A DNA stretch of 64,000 nt, taken from positions 175,003-239,002 of the forward strand of contig NZ_VTEV01000004.1 in NCBI RefSeq assembly GCF_008180725.1, read 5' to 3'. Both the position numbers and the translations under genes were made by a program. The stretch comes from Sutcliffiella horikoshii (GTDB lineage: Bacteria > Bacillota > Bacilli > Bacillales > Bacillaceae_I). This document shows, piece by piece, positions 15,791 through 25,223 of this stretch; the stretch's first letter is position 1, and every line of letters begins with the position of its first letter. The notes under the pieces are model-generated. The model was given only the letters and a program-made list of their open reading frames with translations, did not search any database and had not been told where the DNA came from.

Positions 15791-17323
15791 ATGAAATCAA
15801 AAAAGTCATTGGTATTTTCCATTTTAATCGTCATGTTATTAATCATTACAGGTTGCAGTAGTGCAAATGAAAAGACAACATCAAAAGAATCCGGTGAAAA
15901 GTCTGTAACGATGCTATTCAGTTTTGCTTCCGAAACAATGGATCCGCATCAGGATTGGATGGGAGTGCGTGCTGGAGTGGCAGAAACATTGGTTCGAATT
16001 GATGACAACCTGGAAATTCAGCCATGGGTGGCAGAAGCCTGGGAGAGAAAAGATGAAAAAACTTGGACGTTCAAAATTAGGGAGGGTGTCACCTTCCATG
16101 ATGGGTCACCAGTGGATGGAAAAGCAGTGAAAGCTTCCTTTGAACGGGTGCTGGAAACGAATGAAGCAATTTCATCAAGTCTGAAAATCGAGTCAATGGA
16201 AGCAGACGGTCAGGAGATAACGTTCGTCAACACAGAGGAATATCCTGCCTTTCTTTCAGAGTTAGTACATACCAATACCTCCATCATTAAAGCGGATGCT
16301 GAAAATATTGGAGAGCAGCCGATAGCGACTGGACCATTTAAGGTTGAAAGTTTCATTTCAGAAACGGAAGTGAACTTAGAAAGGTATGAAGATTATTGGG
16401 ACGGAGCAGCTAAGTTAGAGCAAGTCAAAATCAAATTTAATTCTGATGGAAACGTTCGAGCACTCGCCCTTCAATCTGGTGAAGCAGATATTGCCTATCA
16501 TCTTCCTCCCGAGTCGTTGGAACCAATTGAAAGCAACGATAAGCTAAGGGTTGAGTCGGTACCAAGTCTTCGTGTTCACTTTCTACTCTATAACAATGCT
16601 AACTCTGCATTGCAGGATGTAAATGTGAGAAAAGCATTGGACCTATTGGTGAACCGTCCAGTAGCAGTAGAAGAAATAATGAATGGTCACGCAACAGAGG
16701 CGGCTGGTCCATTTAATCCTAACTTTGCGTTTGCAGGTGAAACGGAACCAACCAGTTATGACCCGGAAAAGGCAGAAGAGCTATTGAAAGAGGCGGGCTA
16801 TCAGAAGAACGCGGACGGAAAGATGGAAAAAGACGGAAAGGTGCTTACTCTTAAACTGGCGACGTATCCAGGAAGACCTGAGCTTCCCTTGCTTGCTCAA
16901 TACCTGCAGGGTGAGGCTGCATCTGTTGGGATTAATATAGAAATTATCACCATTGAAAGTATTGATAGTTATTTATGGGAGCAACAAGATGAATGGGATA
17001 TGGTGACATACTCTAACCTGACAGCTCCTCGAGGGGATGGCGGTTATTTCCTTAATGTTGCTTATCTGCCAGAAGGAGCATTGAATCCTGGCCAGATTAA
17101 TATTCCGGAATTAAACAAACTAACTCAACAACTAAACACTACAGCAGATCCAGAAAAGAGGATGGAACTACAGAAGGAAGCTGTGAGTATCATTCAGAAG
17201 GAGGTTCCTCATTCCTTCATCTTACACCCGCATATTATCGTAGGTGTAAATGATAGAGTGAAAGATTGGGAGCCAGGATCAGAGGAATATTATCTTATAA
17301 CAAACAAGATGGATGTAAAATAA
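15791..17323 (+). CDS. ABC substrate-binding lipoprotein, nickel/oligopeptide type (NikA/CntA-like)
   Basis: The 510-residue lipoprotein (lipobox LIITGC, Cys22) belongs to the family-5 solute-binding proteins: the N-terminal FASETMDPHQDW, the region WTFKIREGVTFHDGSPVDGKAVK and ATGPFKVESF are typical. NikA and CntA bind metal chelates and other members bind peptides; the sequence alone does not decide. AAAGGAGAG precedes the ATG. Its position between a possible exporter and two permeases, under Zur-like boxes, favours a zinc or nickel chelate. Confidence 0.85.
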   Translation: MKSKKSLVFSILIVMLLIITGCSSANEKTTSKESGEKSVTMLFSFASETMDPHQDWMGVRAGVAETLVRIDDNLEIQPWVAEAWERKDEKTWTFKIREGVTFHDGSPVDGKAVKASFERVLETNEAISSSLKIESMEADGQEITFVNTEEYPAFLSELVHTNTSIIKADAENIGEQPIATGPFKVESFISETEVNLERYEDYWDGAAKLEQVKIKFNSDGNVRALALQSGEADIAYHLPPESLEPIESNDKLRVESVPSLRVHFLLYNNANSALQDVNVRKALDLLVNRPVAVEEIMNGHATEAAGPFNPNFAFAGETEPTSYDPEKAEELLKEAGYQKNADGKMEKDGKVLTLKLATYPGRPELPLLAQYLQGEAASVGINIEIITIESIDSYLWEQQDEWDMVTYSNLTAPRGDGGYFLNVAYLPEGALNPGQINIPELNKLTQQLNTTADPEKRMELQKEAVSIIQKEVPHSFILHPHIIVGVNDRVKDWEPGSEEYYLITNKMDVK

Positions 17324-17328
17324 AATGA

Positions 17329-17364
17329 TGAAGTGAAAGTATCATAGATGCTTTCACTTTTCTT
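17329..17364 (+). terminator. Intra-operon hairpin (partial terminator or mRNA stabiliser)
   Basis: GTGAAAG / CTTTCAC arms, extended by GAA/TTC pairs, followed by TTTTCTTC. Located between binding protein and permeases, where such hairpins raise the level of the binding-protein message. Confidence 0.55.
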
Positions 17365-17387
17365 CATGATTGGAAGTGGGTGGGAAA

Positions 17388-18338
17388 ATGCGAAAGGCTG
17401 TTTCTATTATCGGCTCAAGGCTGTTTCAATTGATTATTATGATTTTGATCCTTTCTTTTATAACATTTGTCCTGATGAAAATAACCCCGGGAGACCCGGT
17501 CAGGGCATTATTGAAAGTGGATGATGTTATATCGACCACAGAGGATAAGGAAAGGGTTATGAAGGAATATGGATTTGACAAACCAATTGTCATCCAATAT
17601 GTTCAATGGCTATGGAATGTAGCGCAATTAGATTTAGGAGAATCTATTATCTCTAAACGGCCTGTAATGGAAATAATTTTAGATAAACTCCCAGCGACCT
17701 TTGCCTTATCCGTAGGAGGCCTGATTGCTCTTTTTGTTATTGCTGTACCACTTGGTGTACTAGGAGCGGTATATGAAGGAAAATGGCCGGATTATATAAG
17801 TAGATGGTTTGCCATACTCGGTGCATCCATTCCTAGCTTTTGGCTTGGGTTACTACTCATCTACTTTTTTTCATTAAAGTGGAACTTGCTGCCTGTTATG
17901 GGAAAGGGAACACTTACCCACTTTGTCCTGCCTTCTATCACTCTTGGGGTCGCAATGGCGCCTTTATATATAAAATTACTGAGGGAAAGACTCGTTTCTA
18001 CCTTGCAAAGTACATATATCGAATCTGCTTATGCCCGGGGATTGGGAAAAGGGAGGATCCTTTTATTTCATGCTTTACGCGGTAGTCTCGTTCCGCTTGT
18101 TACTATGTTTGGATTGAGTATTGGCAGTCTTCTCGGAGGGGTCACCGTAATTGAGATACTATTCTCCTGGCCGGGTATGGGAGAAATGATTGTACAAGCA
18201 GTGATGCAACGGGATTATCCGCTAATACAAGGATACATTCTGGTGGTAGGTCTCATAGTGGTCATGACCAATTTAATTGTAGATTTTCTCTATTTGATCA
18301 TAGATCCACAGATTAGGTATGGAAAGGAGATAAGTTAA
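17388..18338 (+). CDS. ABC permease, NikB/OppB type
   Basis: The 316-residue protein has about six TM segments and the cytoplasmic EAA loop (ESAYARGLGKGRILLFHALR) that contacts the ATPases. The N-terminal MKITPGDPVRALL signature is typical of OppB/NikB. ATG 17388 follows GTGGGTGGG; a TTG at 17370 is a weaker option. Its stop overlaps the start of the next permease (TAATG). Confidence 0.9.
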   Translation: MRKAVSIIGSRLFQLIIMILILSFITFVLMKITPGDPVRALLKVDDVISTTEDKERVMKEYGFDKPIVIQYVQWLWNVAQLDLGESIISKRPVMEIILDKLPATFALSVGGLIALFVIAVPLGVLGAVYEGKWPDYISRWFAILGASIPSFWLGLLLIYFFSLKWNLLPVMGKGTLTHFVLPSITLGVAMAPLYIKLLRERLVSTLQSTYIESAYARGLGKGRILLFHALRGSLVPLVTMFGLSIGSLLGGVTVIEILFSWPGMGEMIVQAVMQRDYPLIQGYILVVGLIVVMTNLIVDFLYLIIDPQIRYGKEIS

Positions 18339-19192
18339 TGGAAAGCATGACAATAAAATGGAAAAACACTAGTCTTCTTCGCAATCCTAATCTAGTGATT
18401 GGTTCCATACTTGCAAGCGTACTGGCTGGTGTCATTTTGTTTGGAAGCGTGATGGCTCCCCATGATCCCTTCCAGATAGATATGGGAAATAGGCTAAAAG
18501 AGGCTTCATCCATCCATTGGCTTGGGACAGATCAATTGGGCAGAGATGTCTTTTCAAGAATTCTGTATGGAGCAAAGTTAACCATCGGGCTTGGATTGCT
18601 TGCGATTTTCCTTGCAATAGTAATTGGTGTTCCCATTGGCCTTCTCTCCGGTTACTTGGGAGGAAAGGTAGATGCCATTTTCATGAGAATAATTGATGGC
18701 ATTTTGGCATTTCCCGATTTTATCTTGGCGATAGCAATTGCCGGCATATTGGGTCCGAACCTGACCAATATTGTGCTCGCCATCATTTTAGTAAGGTGGA
18801 TTATGTATGCGAGGGTGGTCCGAAGTTTGGTTATGGCAGAAAAGGAAAAAGAGTATATTCTTGTGTCTAAGATTTCTCACTCTAGTACATGGAAAACCAT
18901 TCGTATGCATCTTTTTCCACAAGTATTGCCAGAGATCATTGCGATGGCAGCCATTGACGTAGGTAAGGTGATTCTTATGATTTCTGCCTTATCCTACATC
19001 GGACTTGGAGCACAGCCGCCTATTCCGGAATGGGGAGCTATGTTGAATGAAGGACGAGGATATTTTCAAGCAGTGCCTTCCCTAATGATTTATCCTGGGC
19101 TTGCCATCATGATAACGGTCTTAACATGCAATTTATTGGGAGATGGATTAAAAGATCACTTTGACATTAGAAAGGGCAGTGATAAGCGATGA
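18338..19192 (+). CDS. ABC permease, NikC/OppC type
   Basis: The 284-residue protein shows the OppC N-terminal region, then WLGTDQLGRDVFSRILYGAK, the classical OppC/NikC signature, and about six TM segments. The EAA loop is poorly conserved (EKEKEYILVSKISHSSTWKT). It forms the transmembrane heterodimer with the preceding permease and is translationally coupled on both sides by overlaps. Confidence 0.9.
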   Translation: MESMTIKWKNTSLLRNPNLVIGSILASVLAGVILFGSVMAPHDPFQIDMGNRLKEASSIHWLGTDQLGRDVFSRILYGAKLTIGLGLLAIFLAIVIGVPIGLLSGYLGGKVDAIFMRIIDGILAFPDFILAIAIAGILGPNLTNIVLAIILVRWIMYARVVRSLVMAEKEKEYILVSKISHSSTWKTIRMHLFPQVLPEIIAMAAIDVGKVILMISALSYIGLGAQPPIPEWGAMLNEGRGYFQAVPSLMIYPGLAIMITVLTCNLLGDGLKDHFDIRKGSDKR

Positions 19193-20016
19193 GTGAACCT
19201 TTGCTTACTATTGAAGACCTAATTGTGGAAAAACACAAAGAGTCTAAGGTAATCATCAGCAGATTAAATCTCCAGGTTGCTAGTGGAGAAATGATTGGAT
19301 TGATAGGCGAAAGTGGTTGCGGGAAAAGCATGACGGCGAGAGCAATCTTGAACCTTCTTCCAGGACAAATGAACGCAAAAGGGAAGATTCTCTATAAAAA
19401 TAGAAATCTATTAGGTCTGTCACGTCAGGAACACCGAAAGCTTCTCGGGAAAGAAATAGGCATTATTTTTCAAGATTACAGAGGAAGTTTCACGCCTTTT
19501 ATCCGCATAGGAAAACAAATGGTTGAAACCATACAGGTACATAATCCTCTATCAAAAAATGAAGCAAAAGCTGTGGCTTTGGAGGTGCTTGCCGAAATGG
19601 GACTTGAAGCAGAAAGAGTTTATAGTAATTACCCTTTTCAATTAAGTGGAGGACAAGTGCAAAGGGCTGCAATAGCGATGTCCCTTGCGTTGAAGCCATC
19701 GTTGCTAATTTGTGATGAGGTGACTACTGCCCTTGACGTTATGAGCGGGGAAAAAGTATTGGATTACATTGAAAAAATGAGCAAAGAGACGGGGTGTGCC
19801 GTTTTGATGATCACACATGATCTTACTCAAGCTTACAAGCGGACGGACAGGATATATGTGATGGAACAGGGTGAAATAGTAGAAACTGGAACTCCTGAAG
19901 TGATTCGCTGTCATCATCAGCACCCATATACGAAAAAATTATGCGGTTGTCTATTGGCTTTACCGGGAGAAGAAAGGCGGTCGGAGCCAACTAACGAGAA
20001 GGTGATGTCCATATGA
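19189..20016 (+). CDS. ABC ATPase, NikD/OppD type
   Basis: The 275-residue ATPase has Walker A GESGCGKS (40-47), signature LSGGQVQRA near 152, Walker B LLICDEVT with threonine in place of the usual proline after the glutamate, and the switch histidine in ITHD. The C-terminal part includes HPYTKKL, usual in the Opp/Nik subfamily. It overlaps the preceding permease by ATGA and the next ATPase by ATGA. Confidence 0.9.
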   Translation: MSEPLLTIEDLIVEKHKESKVIISRLNLQVASGEMIGLIGESGCGKSMTARAILNLLPGQMNAKGKILYKNRNLLGLSRQEHRKLLGKEIGIIFQDYRGSFTPFIRIGKQMVETIQVHNPLSKNEAKAVALEVLAEMGLEAERVYSNYPFQLSGGQVQRAAIAMSLALKPSLLICDEVTTALDVMSGEKVLDYIEKMSKETGCAVLMITHDLTQAYKRTDRIYVMEQGEIVETGTPEVIRCHHQHPYTKKLCGCLLALPGEERRSEPTNEKVMSI

Positions 20017-20783
20017 GTCAATTAATCGTAGAAAATCTCTCCATCCGTTATTCCAAAGGGGTTAAAGCTCTAGATAATGTGTCCCTCGCTGTAAACAAAG
20101 GTGAGTGTGTAGGAATTGTAGGGGAAAGCGGCAGTGGGAAGAGTACGCTTGCAAAGGTACTATTAGGTCTTCAACCTTATAGGGAGGGGCACATAACATT
20201 TAATGGGAATCAAATTGTGCCCAAAAAGAAAGATGCGTTGCGGGAGTATCGCAGACAAGTCCAAATGGTGTTCCAGGATGCCAACAGCACGCTTAATCCC
20301 AAGCTTCCAATATGGAAAAGCATAATGGAACCGCTGGATAATTTTAAGGAAGTTCAGCCATCTTTCCTAAATAGAGAAGAGGCATCCCGCAAAGAATTAG
20401 CGAGGGCACTCCTTGAAATGGTCGGTCTAGACACGCATCTGTTGGAGCGGTTTCCAGGGGAGTTGAGTGGAGGACAAAAACAACGAGTCAGTATTGCCAG
20501 GGCTCTAAGTCTAGAACCGGGCCTTCTAATTTGTGATGAACCTACCGCAAGCCTTGATGTTACCATCCAAAAGCAAATCCTGCAGTTACTAAAAGACTTA
20601 CAAGAAAAAACAGACATGACAATACTATTCATTTCGCATGACATAAGAGCTGTAACCTTTTTATGCAACCAGATAATCGTCTTAAAAGATGGCATCGTAG
20701 TGGACCGGTTTCCGTTGGAAGACCTCTACCACGATAATCGGCATCCGTATACGAAGGCACTAATTAAGGCTGCTTCGTTTTAA
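20013..20783 (+). CDS. ABC ATPase, NikE/OppF type
   Basis: The 256-residue ATPase has Walker A GESGSGKS (37-44), signature LSGGQKQR near 150, Walker B LLICDEP, and the switch histidine in SHD. With the preceding ATPase it energises uptake. Translation is coupled by the ATGA overlap. The MATE gene follows after 21 nt. Confidence 0.9.
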   Translation: MSQLIVENLSIRYSKGVKALDNVSLAVNKGECVGIVGESGSGKSTLAKVLLGLQPYREGHITFNGNQIVPKKKDALREYRRQVQMVFQDANSTLNPKLPIWKSIMEPLDNFKEVQPSFLNREEASRKELARALLEMVGLDTHLLERFPGELSGGQKQRVSIARALSLEPGLLICDEPTASLDVTIQKQILQLLKDLQEKTDMTILFISHDIRAVTFLCNQIIVLKDGIVVDRFPLEDLYHDNRHPYTKALIKAASF

Positions 20784-20804
20784 GGACAGAAAGGAAAAGA
20801 AAGA

Positions 20805-22139
20805 ATGAATATAGTAGTAGCAAAAGAGAAATCAGCCTTTAGTAACAGGCAGTATGTAGCATTGGCTTTTCCCCTAATTATTGCGGGTATTACCACACCG
20901 CTAATCGGAGCGGTCGATACGGCGGTTGTTGGTAGGCTGCCTGATCCCTCTGCCATAGGTGGAGTGGCAATTGGTGCTGTCATCTTCAATACTATGTACT
21001 GGTTACTTGGATTTCTAAGAGTAAGTACAAGTGGCTTTACTTCACAGGCACAAGGTTCAAATAATACCAATGAAACTATTTTAACTTTACTAAGGCCGAT
21101 GATTATCGCTATTATTTTCGGCTTGCTTTTCATTATTTTTCAAAAGCCTATCCTACATATTGCATTAAATGTGATTGGAGGGAGCGAAGCGGTTTCTTCC
21201 TTCGCCTCCACCTACTTTTCCATTCGCGTTTGGGGTGCGCCGTTTATCCTTATGAGTTATGTATTTATTGGATGGTTAATCGGAATGGGAAAGGTACGGC
21301 TCTCGCTTGCCACTCAACTGGTTATGAATATGATGAACATAGTCCTAAGCATCATATTTGTATTGGTTTTAGGACTGGGGGTAGCGGGGGTAGCCTATGC
21401 CACACTTATCTCTGAAATAAGTGCGGTTCTCTTTGGTGGATTTATCATTGCCAGACATAACAGAATAGGGATCTCCAACGTAAAGCTTCGAATGATACTA
21501 GATCCGGAACCTTTGATGAAGATGGTAAAAGTAAATAGAGACCTCTTTTTAAGAACGGTATGTTTGTTAATCATGACCGGAATTTTCACATCAAAGGGTG
21601 CTAGTATGGGAGAAGTAACACTGGCGGCAAACGCAATTCTGCTACAAATACATTATATAATGGCTTATTTGATTGGAGGATTTGCAAATGCCTCTAGTAT
21701 CTTGACGGGCAGGTCAGTAGGAGGAAAAGATTCATTACTTTTTAGAAGAGCTATAAAACTGTCTGTAATATGGGGGTTAGGAACTGCTGTTATACTGTCC
21801 TTCCTCATTGTGATTTTTGGAGATAGTGTTGTCGGATTGTTTACCAATATTGTCACGGTCAAGGAAATGGCAATTGAAAACTTAATTTGGATGATAATTT
21901 TTCCGTTTGTGGGCTTTTGGGGGTTGCAACTAGAAGGTATATTTTCAGGGGCGACAGACGCAAAGTCTATCAGAGATTCTATCTTTCTTGCACTACTTGT
22001 ATTTTTGCTGCTCATTTGGTTATTCGTCCCGACGCTTCAAAATCAGGGAATCTGGCTGGCTTTTGTTATATTTAGTCTGGGTCGTTCCTTCTTTTTGTCC
22101 CTTTACCTTCCAAAACTCCAGCGACTACATTTTTCATAA
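20805..22139 (+). CDS. MATE-family efflux transporter, DinF-like
   Basis: The 444-residue protein has twelve hydrophobic segments in two MATE halves; GAVDTAVVGRLPDPSAIGG near the N-terminus matches the DinF branch. It should export a small organic compound in exchange for H+ or Na+. As the last gene of the Zur-boxed operon it may export a chelator or a by-product; this is inference. AGAAAGGAAAAGA precedes the ATG. Confidence 0.85.
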   Translation: MNIVVAKEKSAFSNRQYVALAFPLIIAGITTPLIGAVDTAVVGRLPDPSAIGGVAIGAVIFNTMYWLLGFLRVSTSGFTSQAQGSNNTNETILTLLRPMIIAIIFGLLFIIFQKPILHIALNVIGGSEAVSSFASTYFSIRVWGAPFILMSYVFIGWLIGMGKVRLSLATQLVMNMMNIVLSIIFVLVLGLGVAGVAYATLISEISAVLFGGFIIARHNRIGISNVKLRMILDPEPLMKMVKVNRDLFLRTVCLLIMTGIFTSKGASMGEVTLAANAILLQIHYIMAYLIGGFANASSILTGRSVGGKDSLLFRRAIKLSVIWGLGTAVILSFLIVIFGDSVVGLFTNIVTVKEMAIENLIWMIIFPFVGFWGLQLEGIFSGATDAKSIRDSIFLALLVFLLLIWLFVPTLQNQGIWLAFVIFSLGRSFFLSLYLPKLQRLHFS

Positions 22140-22146
22140 TAGCAAC

Positions 22147-22170
22147 GAGGGGGAGAGAGTTTTCCCCCTC
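22147..22170. terminator. GC-rich hairpin at operon end
   Basis: Perfect 8-bp arms GAGGGGGA / TCCCCCTC between convergent genes, without a clear T run. It is probably a weak or factor-assisted terminator. Confidence 0.45.
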
Positions 22171-22199
22171 CAAGCTTTACTTGTTACGGCTGCACCAAA

Positions 22200-22412
22200 T
22201 CAGTCATTCAATACTTGGGCAGCCCGAACACAGGATTCAAAATTCCCTTTATGGGAAGCATCACAATAAGGGAGCTTTTTAGAAAGCCCGCAGCGGCATA
22301 AAGTGAACGCGGGCTTGTCCTCGAACTTGTTTCCTTCTGCATCAATTAACTCTACATCACCTGTTACACGGAAGCCTCCGTTATCCATTACTTTAATTGT
22401 TACTTTTGACAT
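22200..22412 (-). CDS. CDGSH iron-sulfur domain protein
   Basis: The 70-residue protein has the complete cluster motif CRCGLSKKLPYCDASH (Cys39, Cys41, Cys50, His54), the 3Cys-1His ligand set of the mitoNEET/CDGSH family that holds a redox-active [2Fe-2S] cluster. The usual CDG is CDA here, within family variation. AAGGAGGAG precedes ATG 22412; an 18-residue upstream extension has no ribosome site. Soluble; role probably in electron transfer or cluster handling. Confidence 0.9.
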   Translation of the reverse strand: MSKVTIKVMDNGGFRVTGDVELIDAEGNKFEDKPAFTLCRCGLSKKLPYCDASHKGNFESCVRAAQVLND

Positions 22413-22578
22413 TGGTAATCTCCTCCTTCTAATAAAGATATTAGTATCGTACCTACAATTATCCATTTTGACAACAAGAACTTATCCACTACCATCCTTT
22501 CCAAATGCCTTCTAGTTATACTAATGAACAATATATGGTACAATCAGGCTAACAATGAAACAGTTGGAGGCATGAAAC

Positions 22579-22914
22579 GTGAAAGTAACGTTTACAGAGA
22601 AAGCAGCAGAAAGAGTAAAAGCAAAGCTTGAAAACCAAGAAGGAAAATGGTTAAAGCTAAAATATGATACAGATGGATGCGGATGTGTCGTTAGTGGAGT
22701 TTCCGCATTATGGATCACACCTGAAAAAGACGATGATGATGTAGAGTTAGAAACAAACATAGGACCATTATTAATGGAAAAATCAAAGCTTCTCTTTTTT
22801 GATGAAGACATGACAGTTGATTTTGTGGAAAGTGCAAACTGTTACATGCTGAAATGTCCAAGTCAAATCTTGAATCCACGAATGAGTTTATTAGTAGTGG
22901 AGGGAGCAAAATGA
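22579..22914 (+). CDS. yqkB: HesB/IscA-fold protein, YqkB-like
   Basis: The 111-residue protein belongs to the Fe-S biosynthesis (HesB-like) fold family and matches B. subtilis YqkB. Cysteines lie in DGCGC (Cys34, Cys36) and NCYMLKC (Cys87, Cys92), not in the exact A-type carrier spacing, so a true cluster-carrier role is uncertain. The start is GTG, 9 nt after GGAGG. The stop overlaps the start of yqkC. Confidence 0.9.
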   Translation: MKVTFTEKAAERVKAKLENQEGKWLKLKYDTDGCGCVVSGVSALWITPEKDDDDVELETNIGPLLMEKSKLLFFDEDMTVDFVESANCYMLKCPSQILNPRMSLLVVEGAK

Positions 22915-23159
22915 GCAATGGGGGCAAAATCAACTCGTTGAAAAATGTGGCCCAATCCAAAACGTGGGCATCATTCTTAAATCATAATCATCCTTACAGC
23001 CTGTTGCACTGGTCGATTGGTGGCATCAATCATGATGACAAAGATGTATGGCTGTTTCAGGATGAAGTGACATTCGAGGTTCAAGAGTTTGAGAACCTGG
23101 ATGTGGCAGTGGAATGGATCTCGGAGAATATGGACGGGATTACGGATGTGTTAGGTTAA
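22911..23159 (+). CDS. yqkC: Conserved protein, YqkC-like
   Basis: The 82-residue protein ([19 protein letters not shown] and the acidic end [12 protein letters not shown]) matches YqkC of B. subtilis, where it also follows yqkB. It starts at an ATG overlapping the yqkB stop (ATGA), showing translational coupling. No known function or membrane segment. Confidence 0.88.
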   Translation: MSNGGKINSLKNVAQSKTWASFLNHNHPYSLLHWSIGGINHDDKDVWLFQDEVTFEVQEFENLDVAVEWISENMDGITDVLG

Positions 23160-23175
23160 GTGGATTACGCAAAAT

Positions 23176-23206
23176 AGTCGGGGAACTTTGTTCTTCGGCT
23201 TTTTTG
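23176..23206 (+). terminator. Intrinsic terminator of yqkBC
   Basis: AGTCGGGGAAC / GTTCTTCGGCT (11 bp with G-U pairs) and a T run. Confidence 0.85.
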
Positions 23207-23255
23207 TGTTGGGAATATTTTATCAATGTAGGTATTTGTCGTACTGTGTTGTTTG

Positions 23256-23371
23256 GCATGTATTGTGATGAGTTTGGACAGTAAATGGTTCACTTTGGAT
23301 CGTATTTTTAAATTTTGGACAGTATTTTATTCCAAACCGACAGTAAACAGTGAGTTTTGGACAATAAAAGG
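23256..23371. repeat. Degenerate 21-bp periodic repeat (GGACAGTA motif)
   Basis: GACAGTA or close variants begin at 23256, 23277, 23298, 23318, 23339 and 23360: spacing 21, 21, 20, 21, 21. The array lies in the gap between the yqkBC terminator and the next promoter. It contains no credible gene. Confidence 0.75.
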
Positions 23372-23440
23372 TGTTGATGGAGATGAACATTAATAAATTG
23401 ATAGAAAACTCCTATTTTCCCTAAAAAATAAAACCAAATA

Positions 23441-23469
23441 TTTACACCTAACCCCATCTTCTCTATAAT
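23441..23469 (+). promoter_or_regulatory. Sigma-A promoter of the ABC-2 exporter operon
   Basis: TTTACA, 17-nt spacer, TATAAT. Confidence 0.75.
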
Positions 23470-23502
23470 TACAGTTATAATTTTCAGAATGGGGCCAAAA
23501 AT

Positions 23503-24453
23503 ATGAAAAAAGTAATTGGGGTTGAGAGTTTATCACGAACATACAAAATGAAGGGGGATAAAAAGACGGCGCTTAATCAAATAAGCTTCGAGGTCATGGA
23601 AGGGGAAGTATTTGGACTTCTTGGACCGAATGGCGCAGGAAAAACCACCACAATAAAGATTTTGACCACGTTGCTATTACCATCAGCAGGAAGCGTCAAA
23701 GTGCTCGGTTATGACGTGGTAAAAGAAAGTAGTAAAATTAGAGACAAAATAAATTTCGTCTATGGAGGGGAGCGAGGAGTTTACGGGCGCCTTACTGCCA
23801 AAGAGTATATGCACTATTTTTGTACCTTATATAAGATCCCTAACAAAGAACAATCCCAACTTATTTCCCAGTTACTTGAATTAGTAGGATTAACAGAGGC
23901 AACAAACCAGAAAATACATACATATTCTAAAGGAATGGTACAACGACTACATATAGCACGTTGCTTAATCAATGATCCGAAAATCATCTTCCTTGATGAA
24001 CCGACAATAGGGCTCGATCCAATTGGAGCGAGGCTTCTCCGTGATATTGTGAAAGAACTTGCCCAAAAAGGTATTACTATCATTTTAACAACCCACTACA
24101 TGCAGGAAGCGGATGAGCTTTGTGATCGAATTGCTTTTATTAAAAATGGGGAAATCAGTATGATTGGGGATCCGACACATATAAAAGAGAGTTGCAACCA
24201 CCTAAAGCTGTTTGAAGCTACGATGCAAGTCTATGAGACTGGCAAACTAAAAGAGGATAAATACCTGCAACAAGTAGAAGTGACAGAAATTAAAGCTCCT
24301 TATTACTCTGTTATGTTTCAGGTGGAAGAAAAACAATCCCATTTGGATCAATTGAAAGAATATCTAGCAAAGTATGGCGATGTTATTAAGCTTGAACGAC
24401 GTGAGATATCGTTAGAAGATGCATATGTTCACCATATGAAGGATGTGGGGTGA
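23503..24453 (+). CDS. ABC exporter ATPase, DrrA/CcmA type
   Basis: The 316-residue ATPase has Walker A GPNGAGKT (41-48), a signature YSKGMVQRL near 140 (SKGM in place of LSGGQ, usual in this subfamily), Walker B IIFLDEPTIGLD, and switch histidine in TTHYM. A C-terminal ~90-residue regulatory tail follows. With the two permeases it forms an ABC-2 type exporter of the drug/antibiotic-resistance class; the substrate is unknown. It overlaps the next gene by 4 nt. Confidence 0.9.
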   Translation: MKKVIGVESLSRTYKMKGDKKTALNQISFEVMEGEVFGLLGPNGAGKTTTIKILTTLLLPSAGSVKVLGYDVVKESSKIRDKINFVYGGERGVYGRLTAKEYMHYFCTLYKIPNKEQSQLISQLLELVGLTEATNQKIHTYSKGMVQRLHIARCLINDPKIIFLDEPTIGLDPIGARLLRDIVKELAQKGITIILTTHYMQEADELCDRIAFIKNGEISMIGDPTHIKESCNHLKLFEATMQVYETGKLKEDKYLQQVEVTEIKAPYYSVMFQVEEKQSHLDQLKEYLAKYGDVIKLERREISLEDAYVHHMKDVG

Positions 24454-25223
24454 CTGGCATGAACTTTTTCTACTTATTAGTGAGAGAGCTAAAATATTTT
24501 ACTAACTTTCAAAACAAAATGTATCAGTTTTTACTGTTTTTTCAGCCGTTGATGTTCTTGGCAATTGTCTACTTTCTTCAGCAGATGCGAGGTGGCGTGA
24601 ATGTGGAAAAGTTTGTGGTGGCGTCTGCATTAATCAGTATGTGGAGCTATGTGTTATATTCTTCAGGCTCGGCGTTGATATCCCAAAAGTGGAGTGACAC
24701 GCTGAAGCTTTTGATTGCAGCTCCTGTATCCTTATTCCAAGTTATATTGACAAAGGCCATCAGCAATGCATTTATTGCTCTTTTATCGATGATTCTTAGT
24801 TTCGTATATGCAAGATTCATTTTTCAATTGCCGATTGGCATTCAGGACTATTGGCTCTTCTTCCTTTCGGTTCTGGTACTGTTGTTTTCCTTGAGTGTCG
24901 TAGGCATGATACTTGCCATCGTATTTGTTGCTTTTCAAAATGTATTTGATTATCAGAACTTAATTTTGATCCCGGTACTTTTAATATGTGGGGTATTTGT
25001 GCCAGTGGACAGTTTGCCGTGGATTTTTAGAACAGTTGCTTATGTCATACCGATGACATGGGGGATTCAGGGGGTATATGAGACGCTTGTCTTGTCACCG
25101 CAAATGTTTACTACCATGATCATTGCATTGCTGGTAAGTGGTGTCTATTTTCTCCTTTCCGTTCTCATCATTAAAAAAATGGAAATGGTGTTAAGAAACC
25201 ATGGCAGTCTGGGGGCGATATAG
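24450..25223 (+). CDS. ABC-2 type permease
   Basis: The 257-residue membrane protein has six TM segments and the ABC-2 pattern, with VVGMILAIVFVAFQN in the middle and GVFVPVDSLPWIFRTVAYVIPMTW before the last segments. The GTG start overlaps the ATPase gene (GTGA); ATG 24459 is an alternative. It forms a heteromeric transporter with the next gene, which starts directly after its stop. Confidence 0.85.
   Translation: MTGMNFFYLLVRELKYFTNFQNKMYQFLLFFQPLMFLAIVYFLQQMRGGVNVEKFVVASALISMWSYVLYSSGSALISQKWSDTLKLLIAAPVSLFQVILTKAISNAFIALLSMILSFVYARFIFQLPIGIQDYWLFFLSVLVLLFSLSVVGMILAIVFVAFQNVFDYQNLILIPVLLICGVFVPVDSLPWIFRTVAYVIPMTWGIQGVYETLVLSPQMFTTMIIALLVSGVYFLLSVLIIKKMEMVLRNHGSLGAI

Noticed and set aside
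14900-22139. Complete opine metallophore biosynthesis and transport cluster
   Set aside because: No nicotianamine-synthase-like, racemase or opine dehydrogenase gene is in the window; only the transport part is supported.
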